A stretch of DNA of 64,000 nucleotides from Hahella sp. KA22 (lineage in GTDB: Bacteria > Pseudomonadota > Gammaproteobacteria > Pseudomonadales > Oleiphilaceae): the NCBI RefSeq assembly GCF_004135205.1, contig NZ_CP035490.1:3241501-3305500 (forward strand). The letters are read 5' to 3'. Positions 26,454-34,740 of the stretch are shown in pieces. Positions within the stretch are counted from its first letter, which is position 1; every line of letters starts with the position of its first letter. The notes under the pieces are model-generated. The model worked only from the letters and a program-made list of their open reading frames with translations. It was not told the origin of the DNA and searched no databases. A program made the position numbers and the translations under genes.

Positions 26454-27725
26454 ATGCTCTATACCGAAAAACTGGGACAACGCGCGCTCGTCGCGGCGAC
26501 ATTGGCGTTCGCCGCCAACTTTTCGGTGTGGACGCTGTATGCGGTGCTGGGGTTGCGCATTCGAGAGCAGCTTGACCTCAGCATTATCCAGTTCGGATTG
26601 TTGCTGGCGGCGCCGATGTTCAGCGGCGCGCTGCTGCGCTTTCCCGCAGGCGTGTTAAGCGAGGTGATGTCCTGTCGTAAGTTGTTTGTCTGGCAGATGG
26701 CGTTGCTGCCGCCAGTGCTGTTTATATTGCCGTGGATCAGTAGCTATCGAGGATATCTGCTGGCGGGATTGTGGTTGGGCGTCTCCGGCGTGTCTTTTAC
26801 GATCGGCATACGCTATGTCACCGCCTGGTTTGAAAGTCGCAGCCAGGGCTTCGCCATGGGAGTATTCGGCGCAGGCAACGCCGGCGCAGCGGTGACGCTG
26901 GCGCTGGCTCCGGTCATCGAACGGGTATGGAGCGCCGAGTTTATCGGGCCAGCCTATGGTGTGGGGATGCTGGTCATCCTGGTGCTGTTCTGGGCGCTGG
27001 CGCCTGAGGACACTCGCTATATGCAAACCCGGCGGCGGGTGGATCTGGCGTATCATCTGCAGCCGCTGAAAGAGCCTCAGGTGTGGCGTTTCAGCCTGTA
27101 TTACTACTTCGTATTCGGCAGCTTCCTGGCGTTGTTGATGTGGTTGCCGCACTACTACGTCAATGCATATGGGCTGTCGTTACAGAACGCCATGCTGTTG
27201 ACGCTGCTGTTCGTCACCACCTCCAGCATGGTGCGGGCGCTGGGAGGCTGGTTCGCAGACCGGTATGGGGGCAGGGCGGTGAACTGGAGCGTGTTCTGGA
27301 TATGCCTGGTGTGCCTGTTCTTTCTGAGTTATCCCCCCACCAGCATGACCATTCATGGGGTTGATCGGGATGTGCAGCTGGAAATTCGCGTCAACGTGTG
27401 GGTATTTACTCTACTGATGCTGATTATCGGCGTGGCGCAGGGCTTCGGCCGTGCTTCCGTCTACAAAATCATCCACGACTACTTCCCAGACCATATGGGC
27501 AGCGTCGGCGGAACCGTCGCCACACTCGGCGCCGCAGGCGGTTTTACCTTACCCATCGCCTTCGCCCTGGCGGTGGAAGCGCTAGGCGTCCACTCCGCGA
27601 GTTTCATGGTTCTCTACGGCGTACTGGCCGCCTGCATGGTGGCCATGTACGCAGCCATCCGCAATGAACGCAGCCGACGCCGGGTGCGGGAGGCAAGAGA
27701 GCATAACTTTCTGTTGGATGATTGA
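26454..27725 (+). CDS. narK: NarK1-type nitrate/nitrite MFS transporter
   Basis: A 423-residue MFS protein with 12 likely helices and the nitrate-porter patterns GVSGVSFTIGIRYVTAWF, GVFGAGNAGAAVTLALAP and VYKIIHDYFPDHMGSVGGTVATLGAAGG. The GGWFADRYGG loop is the MFS motif. It fits the NarK1 branch (proton-nitrate symport in species where it was studied), distinct from the NarK2-like gene at the left edge. The upstream region shared with nasA carries FNR and NarL-type sites, so the pair may be co-induced. ATG 26454 has only a weak ribosome site. Confidence 0.85.
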   Translation: MLYTEKLGQRALVAATLAFAANFSVWTLYAVLGLRIREQLDLSIIQFGLLLAAPMFSGALLRFPAGVLSEVMSCRKLFVWQMALLPPVLFILPWISSYRGYLLAGLWLGVSGVSFTIGIRYVTAWFESRSQGFAMGVFGAGNAGAAVTLALAPVIERVWSAEFIGPAYGVGMLVILVLFWALAPEDTRYMQTRRRVDLAYHLQPLKEPQVWRFSLYYYFVFGSFLALLMWLPHYYVNAYGLSLQNAMLLTLLFVTTSSMVRALGGWFADRYGGRAVNWSVFWICLVCLFFLSYPPTSMTIHGVDRDVQLEIRVNVWVFTLLMLIIGVAQGFGRASVYKIIHDYFPDHMGSVGGTVATLGAAGGFTLPIAFALAVEALGVHSASFMVLYGVLAACMVAMYAAIRNERSRRRVREAREHNFLLDD

Positions 27726-27840
27726 GGGGGATTTAAACCCTGCATTTGCGGTATTCTTGGAGGGCTAAGTAAACGCTTGGGTCGTTAGTCCTGCTCGGGC
27801 TGTCTGGTTACAGGGAGGTCGCAACTGGGTTTATTAATCA

Positions 27841-27943
27841 GGCAGACAAATAGCTTCCTTCTATTTGTCTGCAACGACAGGGCCTGCACAGGTCAGGCCC
27901 TGTCTCCCGCGGCTAGCCGCCGCGCAGGCGCATCCATGCGCCT
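27841..27943. repeat. Array of consecutive hairpins at the edge of an AT-rich island
   Basis: Four inverted repeats stand head to tail. They are GCAGACAAATAG/CTATTTGTCTGC (12 bp), GACAGGGCCTG/CAGGCCCTGTC (11 bp), a GCGGCTAGCCGC palindrome and GGCGCA/TGCGCC. None has a T run, so they are not simple terminators. They mark the switch from mid-50s GC sequence to the AT-rich immunity-gene island. Role unknown. Confidence 0.7.
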
Positions 27944-28037
27944 AGTTATTAACATGTCAATATCATTGCCATATTAATAATAGAATTTGGGATGCCAAAC
28001 CCAGGCGAGTTTGAATAGCCTTTTGTAGACAGTCGAG

Positions 28038-28272
28038 ATGAAGAAAAAAGTCCCAATTACAATCATACTTATATTTGTTTTAAGCTTGCTTCCATGTATC
28101 AGCAGAACCTGGAAGTTGGCGTCGGACGTCTATTCGTAATGATATTATATTTCTTCTTTTTTTAGCTTCACTGATGATCTTTAGTCTTGTGTTAATTTAT
28201 ATTATTTTTAAAATATTAGAAATACTCTGGAAAATTAAAAATGTTCGAATATCACGGTTGGGTTACTGTTTG
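28038..28272 (+). pseudogene. Possible frameshifted small two-helix membrane protein
   Basis: An ATG at 28038 opens a short frame coding 33 residues with a signal-like helix (MKKKVPITIILIFVLSLL). The next frame over continues without its own start as a second hydrophobic helix (IIFLLFLASLMIFSLVLIYIIF) and stops near 28312. One +1 shift near 28090-28110 would join them into a small two-helix protein. The sequence is AT-rich and directly precedes the Imm7-like gene. It could also be random AT-rich sequence. Confidence 0.3.
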
Positions 28273-28636
28273 GGAAGGCGCTTGCGAGATTGAAGACGAT
28301 TTAGCTCTTCGCGAAAAAAACTGCCGTGAAATTAAGCTGTTAGTTGAAAATCATAAAGATGATATGTCAAGGGTTGAACTCTTTTATCAAAATGGTTCGC
28401 CCTATGTAAGGTTTGACGGTGATAGAAACCACTATCAAGCATGGGTGCTCGAATTGTTTATACGCATTGGCGAAATTGCCAAAGGCTCGCATGGGCTTTT
28501 GTATGTCAGAGATCAAGAAAATCCAGATTACGGCAACGAGTTTCAAGTGTGGCGAATGGCGAAAGGCAAGGTTACTAAAATGAAGGATACCCTCTTGTCT
28601 CCATGTGATCCTACTATTGAAACGTATGGGGAGTAG
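28241..28636 (+). CDS. Imm7-like immunity protein
   Basis: A 131-residue cytoplasmic protein resembling immunity protein family Imm7 of polymorphic toxin systems. The start MFEYHGWVTVWE, the central YVRFDGDRNHY and the LLYVRDQENPDYGNEFQVWRMAKGK stretch are the parts I recognise. Such proteins protect the cell by binding a matching toxin. No toxin gene is in the window. The gene is AT-rich compared with its surroundings, suggesting transfer, and lies 52 bp before a SUFU-domain gene, another immunity family. Confidence 0.65.
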   Translation: MFEYHGWVTVWEGACEIEDDLALREKNCREIKLLVENHKDDMSRVELFYQNGSPYVRFDGDRNHYQAWVLELFIRIGEIAKGSHGLLYVRDQENPDYGNEFQVWRMAKGKVTKMKDTLLSPCDPTIETYGE

Positions 28637-28688
28637 CCTTTTAATAGGATGCTGTGCGGATAGTTGAGGTGTATACAATGGAGGGTGT

Positions 28689-29312
28689 ATGAGTTTCCTT
28701 GAGGAGTCATGGGAAGAAAGGGAGGAGATTTTGTATAAGGAGATATTTGGGAATATTGGACCAGGGATATACCCGTTGTCTGTAGAGATATTTAATGGGC
28801 TGAACGCTAATAGTGTTGATCCACGATGGCTCTCTCATGGAGTTTTTAAGTGTCCGCCAGCACGAGATAGAGATACGTGGGCTTATGTTACCTCGGGAAT
28901 GTCTAACCCTTGGGAGACAGATAAACGAGAAGAATACTCAGGGCTTGGCGTAGAGTTTCTAATGGAAACGGAAAATGAAGAGCAATGGGCAGTTGAAGTT
29001 CTCCAAACACTAATGGGCTACAACCTAATGCTTGCAGCTGGTCAAATGGGGAATTTTCCGCCGTTGTCCTACGGAGATCGAGTGCCGTTGGTTTTGTCTG
29101 AATCAGTTAGAACAATGATGCTTATCCAACCTGCGCACTTTCCCAGCCGCTTTTCCATAAAATCGGGTAGTGTCGATTTGATACAGGTTGTCGGTATCAC
29201 TTCGTCAGAATTGCAGGCCGCTAAGCAGTCATCATCCGAAGAAATCAAAGAAAAGTTAGTTGGCAATCTGGGACGCTTGATTACCTGCAAGGAGCGAGAC
29301 AGTGTCGCGTAA
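28689..29312 (+). CDS. Suppressor-of-fused (SUFU) domain protein, likely immunity protein
   Basis: A 207-residue protein matching the bacterial SUFU domain: DTWAYVTSGMSNPW near 60-73 followed by LGVEFLMETENEEQWAVEVLQTLMGYN. Bacterial SUFU proteins are proposed immunity factors in polymorphic toxin loci. GGAGGGTG precedes ATG 28689. AT-rich, and in the same direction as the Imm7-like gene, so the two probably form an orphan immunity cluster. A more divergent SUFU-like gene is at 50976-51767. Confidence 0.7.
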   Translation: MSFLEESWEEREEILYKEIFGNIGPGIYPLSVEIFNGLNANSVDPRWLSHGVFKCPPARDRDTWAYVTSGMSNPWETDKREEYSGLGVEFLMETENEEQWAVEVLQTLMGYNLMLAAGQMGNFPPLSYGDRVPLVLSESVRTMMLIQPAHFPSRFSIKSGSVDLIQVVGITSSELQAAKQSSSEEIKEKLVGNLGRLITCKERDSVA

Positions 29313-29830
29313 ATCATCTGGCAAGCGATTGGTCCTCTGCAGTGCGCCAACTTTGCAGCAGAGTTTGGCGTAAGCTGACGCCCATTAACTCCGAAACTCT
29401 GCGCCACAACCACTCACAAACGCACATTTTTCAAAGTTTCACACTTCATGTCCGCCCTCCGACGCCCGACAAACAGGGCGTTTTCCAGGTTTTTTAGCGT
29501 TTAACCGGCGACATTAGTCGTACTCTTCGCCAAAAAATGGAGAGTTTTATCGGGTTGACGCCTGCATAGCATCAACTAGCTTCATTTTGCGTCTGTCAGC
29601 GTAATTGCAATAAACACGTATATACAGCAAAATTCACGACCTGCCTAAAGCCTGTTTTCGTCCTTCGATCAGCGACTTGAATTCGGTGTCATTTTCATGG
29701 GGAACCCGGACTCGGCGCGCAGGTTGGCTCTGTGTATAAATCTAATGCAGAAATTATAAAACTCAGGTGTTTAACTGGACTATTCATTCAATCTTTCGAG
29801 ACTCCAATATAAAAATAAAAGAGGGTTGAG
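29313..29830. other. Non-coding gap with a nested inverted repeat
   Basis: No protein gene is convincing in this 518-bp stretch. It contains a nested inverted repeat at 29358-29402: outer arms GCAGAGTTT/AAACTCTGC, inner arms GGCGT/ACGCC. A TATAAA about 90 bp before the symporter gene may be part of its promoter. The left portion may be leftover from insertion of the immunity genes. Confidence 0.4.
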
Positions 29831-31297
29831 ATGTTGGATTTCCTGACTCAATTGATATGGGGCAAGGTGCTTGTCGCCGTCCTCATCGCGCTGGGATTAT
29901 TGCTCACCATTACCTCGCGCTTCGTACAGTTCCGCTATTTCGGTCGGATGTTTCGTCTCGTCCGCCGTTCGATGAAAGAATCTCCGGATCAGATCAACTC
30001 ATTTCAGGCGTTATCCCTGACCCTCGCCGGTCGAGTGGGGGCGGGCAATATCGCTGGCGTCGCGATTGCTATCGCGTTGGGCGGGCCGGGCGCCGTGTTG
30101 TGGATGTGGTTGATTGGCTTGATCGGCATGGGGCTAAGCTTTTTTGAATGTTCTCTGGCGCAGCTGTTCAAGCGCAGAGATTCTGATGGCAGCTTCCGCG
30201 GCGGTCCCGCCTATTACATTCATCGTGGTCTGGGCCTCAAATGGCTCGCGGTTCTTTTTTCCGTATTGTTGCTAGTGACGTTCGGTTTTGCCTTTAACGC
30301 TTTGCAGGCCCATACCGTTGCGTCCACGCTTAAACATACCTTTGGCATCGCCACGCCGATTACCGGTTCTGTGCTGGTGGTGTTTATCGGGCTGATTATT
30401 TTTGGCGGGGTGCGTCGCATCGCCGAGGTGGCGGAAGTCATCGTGCCTATTATGGTGCTGGCGTATTTTGGCATTGGACTCTATGTCATCGGCATGAATT
30501 ATCATGCAGCGCCGGCGACCTTCCTGTTGATCTTCAAGAGCGCGTTTGCGCTGGAGCCTGCATTTTCCGGATTGATCGGCACCGCCATCATGATGGGTGT
30601 GAAGCAGGGTATGTTCTCCAATGAGGCGGGTTTGGGCAGCGCGCCTAACGTTTCCGCGGCGGCTAAAGTAGGGCACCCGGCGGACCAGGGTATTGTGCAG
30701 GCGTTCAGCGTGTTTATGGATACCATGGTGCTGTGCACCTGCACCGCGATGATCATTCTGATGTCCAATTCTCTGGATCTGGGCGGCGTTTTGAATGGCG
30801 TTGAGTTGACCCAATTGGCGCTTGCCAAGCAGATGGGAGAGCTGGGACGTGGATTGATCAGTCTGGCGCTGATGTTGTTCGCCTTCACCTCCATTATTTA
30901 TAACTACTATCTGGGAGAAAACAGCCTCAGATATCTGAACTCCTCTAATGAGAAAGCTGTCGCTATATACCGTATGTTCACGCTCGGATTGGTGATGTGG
31001 GGCGCCCTGCAGAACCTAGCGGCGGTGTTTGCGTTCGCCGACATCACTATGGGCCTGCTGGCGCTGGTGAATCTGGTGGCGTTGTTTATGCTGTTGAAAG
31101 TCGGGTTACGCCTGCTGCGTGACTATGACGAGCAGATTCAATCCGGGGTGAAGAGTCCGGTATTCGATCCAGACAAGTTCGCTGACCTGGATATTGATCA
31201 TTCCGCCTGGACGCCCTCCACGCGAGACGAGAGCGAAGAGCAGAATGAAGAGCTTTCTGTGTCGCCAAGAGTAGGCGCTCCGGTTATTCCCAGCTAA
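29831..31297 (+). CDS. Sodium:alanine symporter family (AGCS) transporter
   Basis: A 488-residue inner-membrane transporter importing alanine, glycine or a related amino acid with sodium. The AGCS signatures are clear: SLTLAGRVGAGNIAGVAIAIALGGPGAV near 63-90, GGPAYYIHRGLG near 126, and MMGVKQGMFSNEAGLGSAP near 257. About ten helices are present. The acidic C-terminal tail (about 445-488) is cytoplasmic. AGAGGG precedes ATG 29831. It is followed at 107 bp by an HTH regulator on the same strand. Confidence 0.92.
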   Translation: MLDFLTQLIWGKVLVAVLIALGLLLTITSRFVQFRYFGRMFRLVRRSMKESPDQINSFQALSLTLAGRVGAGNIAGVAIAIALGGPGAVLWMWLIGLIGMGLSFFECSLAQLFKRRDSDGSFRGGPAYYIHRGLGLKWLAVLFSVLLLVTFGFAFNALQAHTVASTLKHTFGIATPITGSVLVVFIGLIIFGGVRRIAEVAEVIVPIMVLAYFGIGLYVIGMNYHAAPATFLLIFKSAFALEPAFSGLIGTAIMMGVKQGMFSNEAGLGSAPNVSAAAKVGHPADQGIVQAFSVFMDTMVLCTCTAMIILMSNSLDLGGVLNGVELTQLALAKQMGELGRGLISLALMLFAFTSIIYNYYLGENSLRYLNSSNEKAVAIYRMFTLGLVMWGALQNLAAVFAFADITMGLLALVNLVALFMLLKVGLRLLRDYDEQIQSGVKSPVFDPDKFADLDIDHSAWTPSTRDESEEQNEELSVSPRVGAPVIPS

Positions 31298-31404
31298 AAT
31301 TAGCGGTTATATCAATATATTAAGAACCGTTTTGATCGTCTCGCCGGCGTCATGTTGAGATTCATGACGCGGGTGGGCGACGAACGGGAACCGCTAGGAA
31401 TAAC

Positions 31405-32223
31405 ATGACCGAGGACTTCTGCAGCAATCTGAAGTTGCTGTGCAGCCACTATAAATCCACCGCCGAAGTCTGTCGGCGCATGGAAATCCACCGCGCCCAA
31501 TTCAATAAATACCTGAACGGAACCAGCCAGCCCTCGCGCTTCGTTTTACGTAAAATCTGCGACTTCTTTGGCGTGGAGCCCCATGATCTGGCTCTGCCGC
31601 ATGATCGCTTCATGCAATTGGCTCAATCCCGCGTTACCAATGAAAGGCGCGTGAGTCCGTCGGAAAAGCCTTATGCGGAGAAACTGGAGCGTTTACAGAA
31701 GCAGTCGGAAGGGCGGCTGGATAAGTATCTGGGCTACTACTACGAATACCACTTTTCCATGACCTTTCCGGATCAGATTATTCGCAGCCTGCTGCAGATT
31801 GATATGAGCGGGAGCGATTATTACTTCCGTCGCCTGGAGCGCATGCGTCCGCCCAACAAGGAGGAGAAATACAAGTCCCGCTATGAAGGGACGGCCATGT
31901 TTCTCTCCGAGCGCATCTTTCTGGTGGGATACGAAACCCTGACCCACAACGAGATTGCACAGACGATTCTATACCCAACCTATAAGAGCAGGGTGAGTTA
32001 CTTGTCTGGCCTGAAGCTGGGAGTTTCCGCCAGCGACAGGCGCGAGCCGGTGTGCGTGAAGGTCGTGTTGGAATACCTGGGGCGCTCCATTGGCAAACGG
32101 GAGGCCTTGCAGAAATGCGGTTTATTCAATCCGGCGACAGACGCTGTGGCGCGGCATATCAAAGAAAAAATCGCTGACGCCACTGGGTATCGCGGCGCCA
32201 GTTTGTTGGCGACGCCGTTGTAG
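31405..32223 (+). CDS. XRE-like helix-turn-helix regulator with C-terminal sensor region
   Basis: A 272-residue protein with an N-terminal lambda-repressor-type HTH (about 6-60): STAEVCRRMEIHRAQFNKYLNGTSQPSRFVLRKICDFFGV. The rest (about 90-250) is a larger domain with aromatic-rich segments (YLGYYYEYHFSMTF) that I cannot name; it may bind a ligand or dimerise. It may control the adjacent AGCS transporter or itself; this is inferred from position only. Confidence 0.75.
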   Translation: MTEDFCSNLKLLCSHYKSTAEVCRRMEIHRAQFNKYLNGTSQPSRFVLRKICDFFGVEPHDLALPHDRFMQLAQSRVTNERRVSPSEKPYAEKLERLQKQSEGRLDKYLGYYYEYHFSMTFPDQIIRSLLQIDMSGSDYYFRRLERMRPPNKEEKYKSRYEGTAMFLSERIFLVGYETLTHNEIAQTILYPTYKSRVSYLSGLKLGVSASDRREPVCVKVVLEYLGRSIGKREALQKCGLFNPATDAVARHIKEKIADATGYRGASLLATPL

Positions 32224-32256
32224 TCGATGTTGTCGCGGCGAGGGCGGTTAGAGGAC

Positions 32257-32272
32257 TACCAATAAATAGGTA
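32257..32272 (+). promoter_or_regulatory. NarL-type 7-2-7 site upstream of the DGC-moaA operon
   Basis: TACCAATAAATAGGTA matches TACYYMTNNAKRRGTA at all but one position. Its centre lies about 90 bp before the predicted start of the operon. Confidence 0.7.
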
Positions 32273-32304
32273 CCACCAATGCCCTTGCGGTGCGGCGAAG
32301 GCAT

Positions 32305-32318
32305 TTGACGAGGGTCAA
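32305..32318 (+). promoter_or_regulatory. FNR/DNR-type box of the DGC-moaA operon
   Basis: TTGACGAGGGTCAA is the TTGAC-GTCAA variant of the FNR-family site. A -10 box TACAAT follows at 32342-32347, putting the box near -42 from a start near 32354. Confidence 0.7.
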
Positions 32319-32381
32319 GGGATCGTTGACGGCAAGCCTCCTACAATGAGGCTGTCTGATTACTGACCGAGGTAAGCCGTT

Positions 32382-32762
32382 TTGAACCGCCGCACCGATC
32401 TCCCCTTGATTTACGCCTGCTCCGGCTGCTCCAACGTTGCGCAGTTGGCCAACAATGCCGCTGTGGCGATGGATCGTCGGGGCTTAGCGGAAATGTCCTG
32501 TATCTCTGGCGTTGGCGGCGGCGTGAAATCTCTGGTCAAAGTCGCCTGCAGCGGACGCCCCATCATCGCCGTAGACGGCTGTCTGCTCGGCTGCGTCAAG
32601 CAGTGTCTGAACAATGTGAATGTGACGCCTAAAGTCTATGTGCGCCTGGACGAGCAGGGCTACCGAAAACGCTATGGCGAAGACTGCTCAGAAGGCGATC
32701 TGGAGACTGTCGTCGAGCAGATTCAGACCGCTATGGCGCAAGCCGGGCTGGACTCGCAATGA
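32382..32762 (+). CDS. DGC-domain putative zinc-binding protein
   Basis: A 126-residue Cys-rich soluble protein of the DGC family (putative zinc binding). It has YACSGCSNVAQLAN with C13 and C16, the namesake DGC at 65-67, and C71 and C75. TTG 32382 is the start, with GAGGTAA 6 bases upstream and no ATG near. It overlaps moaA by four bases (ATGA), so the two are translationally coupled. The FNR-type and NarL-type sites upstream, and moaA downstream, suggest a role in anaerobic nitrate metabolism, perhaps metal or sulfur handling for cofactor synthesis. The biochemical function of the family is not known to me. Confidence 0.8.
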   Translation: MNRRTDLPLIYACSGCSNVAQLANNAAVAMDRRGLAEMSCISGVGGGVKSLVKVACSGRPIIAVDGCLLGCVKQCLNNVNVTPKVYVRLDEQGYRKRYGEDCSEGDLETVVEQIQTAMAQAGLDSQ

Positions 32763-33814
32763 ACGCCTCCGCCACTTTTAAAAATCGCCTTCGCGTCACG
32801 TCTGTGACGGACCTTATGGAGGATCCTGAGCTGAGCGCGCCAGTATTGCAGGATAAGTTTGGCCGACGGTTGCACTATTTGCGTCTATCTATCACAGACA
32901 TCTGCAACTTCCGCTGCAATTACTGCTTACCGGACGGCTATCAATGCAAGACGGAAACACTGCCGTTAACGGTGAGCGAAATTCAGACTCTCACTACCGC
33001 CTTCGCCGCCTTGGGAACCCGCAAGGTGCGCATCACGGGCGGCGAGCCGGCCATTCGCCGCGACTTGCCGCAAATCATTAGCGCCTGCGCGCGGACTGAG
33101 GGCATACGCAAGGTCGCCCTGACCACCAATGGCTATAACCTGCGCAAGCAGGTCGATACATGGGCGGACGCTGGATTGAGCGCATTGAACGTGAGTGTGG
33201 ACAGTCTGGACCCGCAACGGTTTCACGCTATTACCGGGCATGACCGATTACATGCGGTGCTTAATGGCGTGGATCGCGCGCTGGAATTGGGGACAATGCA
33301 GGTCAAGCTCAACTCTGTTTTGCTGCGAGACTACAATGGCGACCAGCTGACGCCGTTTCTGGATTGGGTGAAGGACAAGCCGGTGGCGGTGCGCTTCATT
33401 GAGTTAATGCAAACTGGCGACAACGCCGTATTCTTTCGCGCCAATCACATATCGGGCGCGGAAATCGCAGAACGACTGGAACAGCAGGGTTGGTCATTAA
33501 TCCCTAAAGACATTGACGCAGGTCCTGCGCAGGAATATCAACATCCTGATTACCGCGGCCGCATCGGCCTGATCATGCCCTACAGCAAAGACTTCTGCGC
33601 CACCTGCAATCGGCTGCGCGTCTCCTCTCAAGGCAAACTCCACCTCTGCCTGTTCGCGGAAGCCGGCGTCAACCTCCGCGACCACCTCCGCAACGGCGAC
33701 GTAGTAGGAACCGTCGCCGCCATCCGCCGCGTGGTGGAAGGCAAACTGCCAGGGCACTCCCTGCATGAGGGGTTTACCGGCGCGATGTCTCATCTGGCGA
33801 TGTTGGGTGGGTGA
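32759..33814 (+). CDS. moaA: GTP 3',8-cyclase MoaA (radical SAM)
   Basis: This enzyme catalyses the first step of molybdenum cofactor synthesis, rearranging GTP to the precursor of cyclic pyranopterin monophosphate. The 351 residues contain the radical-SAM triad C49, C53 and C56 (DICNFRCNYC), the SAM motif ITGGEPAIRRD, the C-terminal cluster motif FCATCNRLRVSSQGKLHLCLF and the conserved GG end (HLAMLGG). It is co-transcribed with the DGC gene. The nitrate-type promoter fits a copy dedicated to supplying cofactor to NarG. No other moa genes are adjacent. Confidence 0.95.
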   Translation: MNASATFKNRLRVTSVTDLMEDPELSAPVLQDKFGRRLHYLRLSITDICNFRCNYCLPDGYQCKTETLPLTVSEIQTLTTAFAALGTRKVRITGGEPAIRRDLPQIISACARTEGIRKVALTTNGYNLRKQVDTWADAGLSALNVSVDSLDPQRFHAITGHDRLHAVLNGVDRALELGTMQVKLNSVLLRDYNGDQLTPFLDWVKDKPVAVRFIELMQTGDNAVFFRANHISGAEIAERLEQQGWSLIPKDIDAGPAQEYQHPDYRGRIGLIMPYSKDFCATCNRLRVSSQGKLHLCLFAEAGVNLRDHLRNGDVVGTVAAIRRVVEGKLPGHSLHEGFTGAMSHLAMLGG

Positions 33815-33919
33815 GCGTGTATAAGAATAGATTTTGGAGATGACTATTATTTTCTACCAAAGTACATTCCTTGTTGGTCGAATAAGAAGGCATCTTGTTC
33901 TGGTCAAATCCCACATCGC

Positions 33920-34600
33920 CCATACTTGCCCTGATTTCATACTTTTCCAGTAGTTTTCGATAATGTCCGCTGGTGTACTGAGAGCCTCGGTCACTATGGA
34001 ATACCAAGCCCTTGGGCGGCTTCCGCAAATTATAAGCCTTGATCAGCGCCTGGCTGACCAGGCTCGTTGTCATGCGCTTGTCGATGCGCCACCCGACGAT
34101 TCTTCGGGAATATAAATCCATGACAATGGCCAGATACATCCAGCCTTCTCCTGTTTTCAGATAGGTCACGTCGCCAGCCCAAACCTGATTGGGCGTTGTA
34201 GGATTAAAATTCTGATTCAACAAGTTATCCGCCACCGCATGATGGTGTTTGCGCCTTGTAGTGGGTTTGTAAGCAACGCGTTGCGTGACCTGAAGACCAA
34301 GCCGCCTCATGAGCTTGCGAACCCGGTAGCGTCCCACCTGAAAGCCTTCTTCGCGTAGATTCTTCATCATCTCTCGACTGCCCAGACTGCATCGAGAAGC
34401 TTTAAACAGTCGCTTCATTCGCCGATGCAGGTGAAGCTCATCAAAATGGATCACCGGCGCGGAGCGCCGACGCCAGGCATAGAATGCTGATCGACTTGCA
34501 CGCAGAGCCCGGCAAAGCACTTTCACAGGGAAGCGATTCGACTCTGCTTGAATGAAGGCGAACTTTATTTCATTTCTTTCGCGAAGAAGGCCGAAGCCTA
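33920..34600 (-). mobile_element. IS3-family insertion sequence remnant (truncated orfB)
   Basis: The minus strand carries the core of an IS3-type transposase: KVLCRALRASRSAFYAW, the HTH-like region, then DDE residues D1 in WAGDVTYLKT and D2 in FHSDRGSQYTS. Similarity ends abruptly after KYEIRASM near 33921, before the SRKGNCWDNA segment holding the catalytic Glu. Upstream, the frame continues only to about 34600 and orfA is missing. It is thus broken at both ends and inactive. The frame runs on by chance into the moaA end. I found no terminal inverted repeats. Confidence 0.85.
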
Positions 34601-34672
34601 ATGGGATGGTCTGCTCCCACTAGCCTGAGCGGCTATTCTAAAGAGAGGCCACAGAGGAGAACAGCCATGTCA

Positions 34673-34740
34673 TTATTAATCCGGCACCGATATAATCATG
34701 CGGGCATTGCATCATGCTTATATCGGTGCCGGATTAATAA
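34673..34740. repeat. Perfect 23-bp inverted repeat with 22-bp spacer
   Basis: Arms 34673-34695 and 34718-34740 are exact reverse complements (core CCGGCACCGATATAA). The spacer contains the ATG at 34698 of a small ORF, and the right arm is inside that ORF. A second ATG at 34667 with AGGAG upstream precedes the left arm in another frame. It looks like a transposon-end, recombination or cruciform site, or an inverted duplication made when the neighbouring IS inserted. Confidence 0.9.

Noticed and set aside
27841-27960. Hairpin array as an integron attC site or CRISPR
   Set aside because: No GTTRRRY/RYYYAAC core pair at the ends, no direct repeats with spacers and no integrase or Cas genes.
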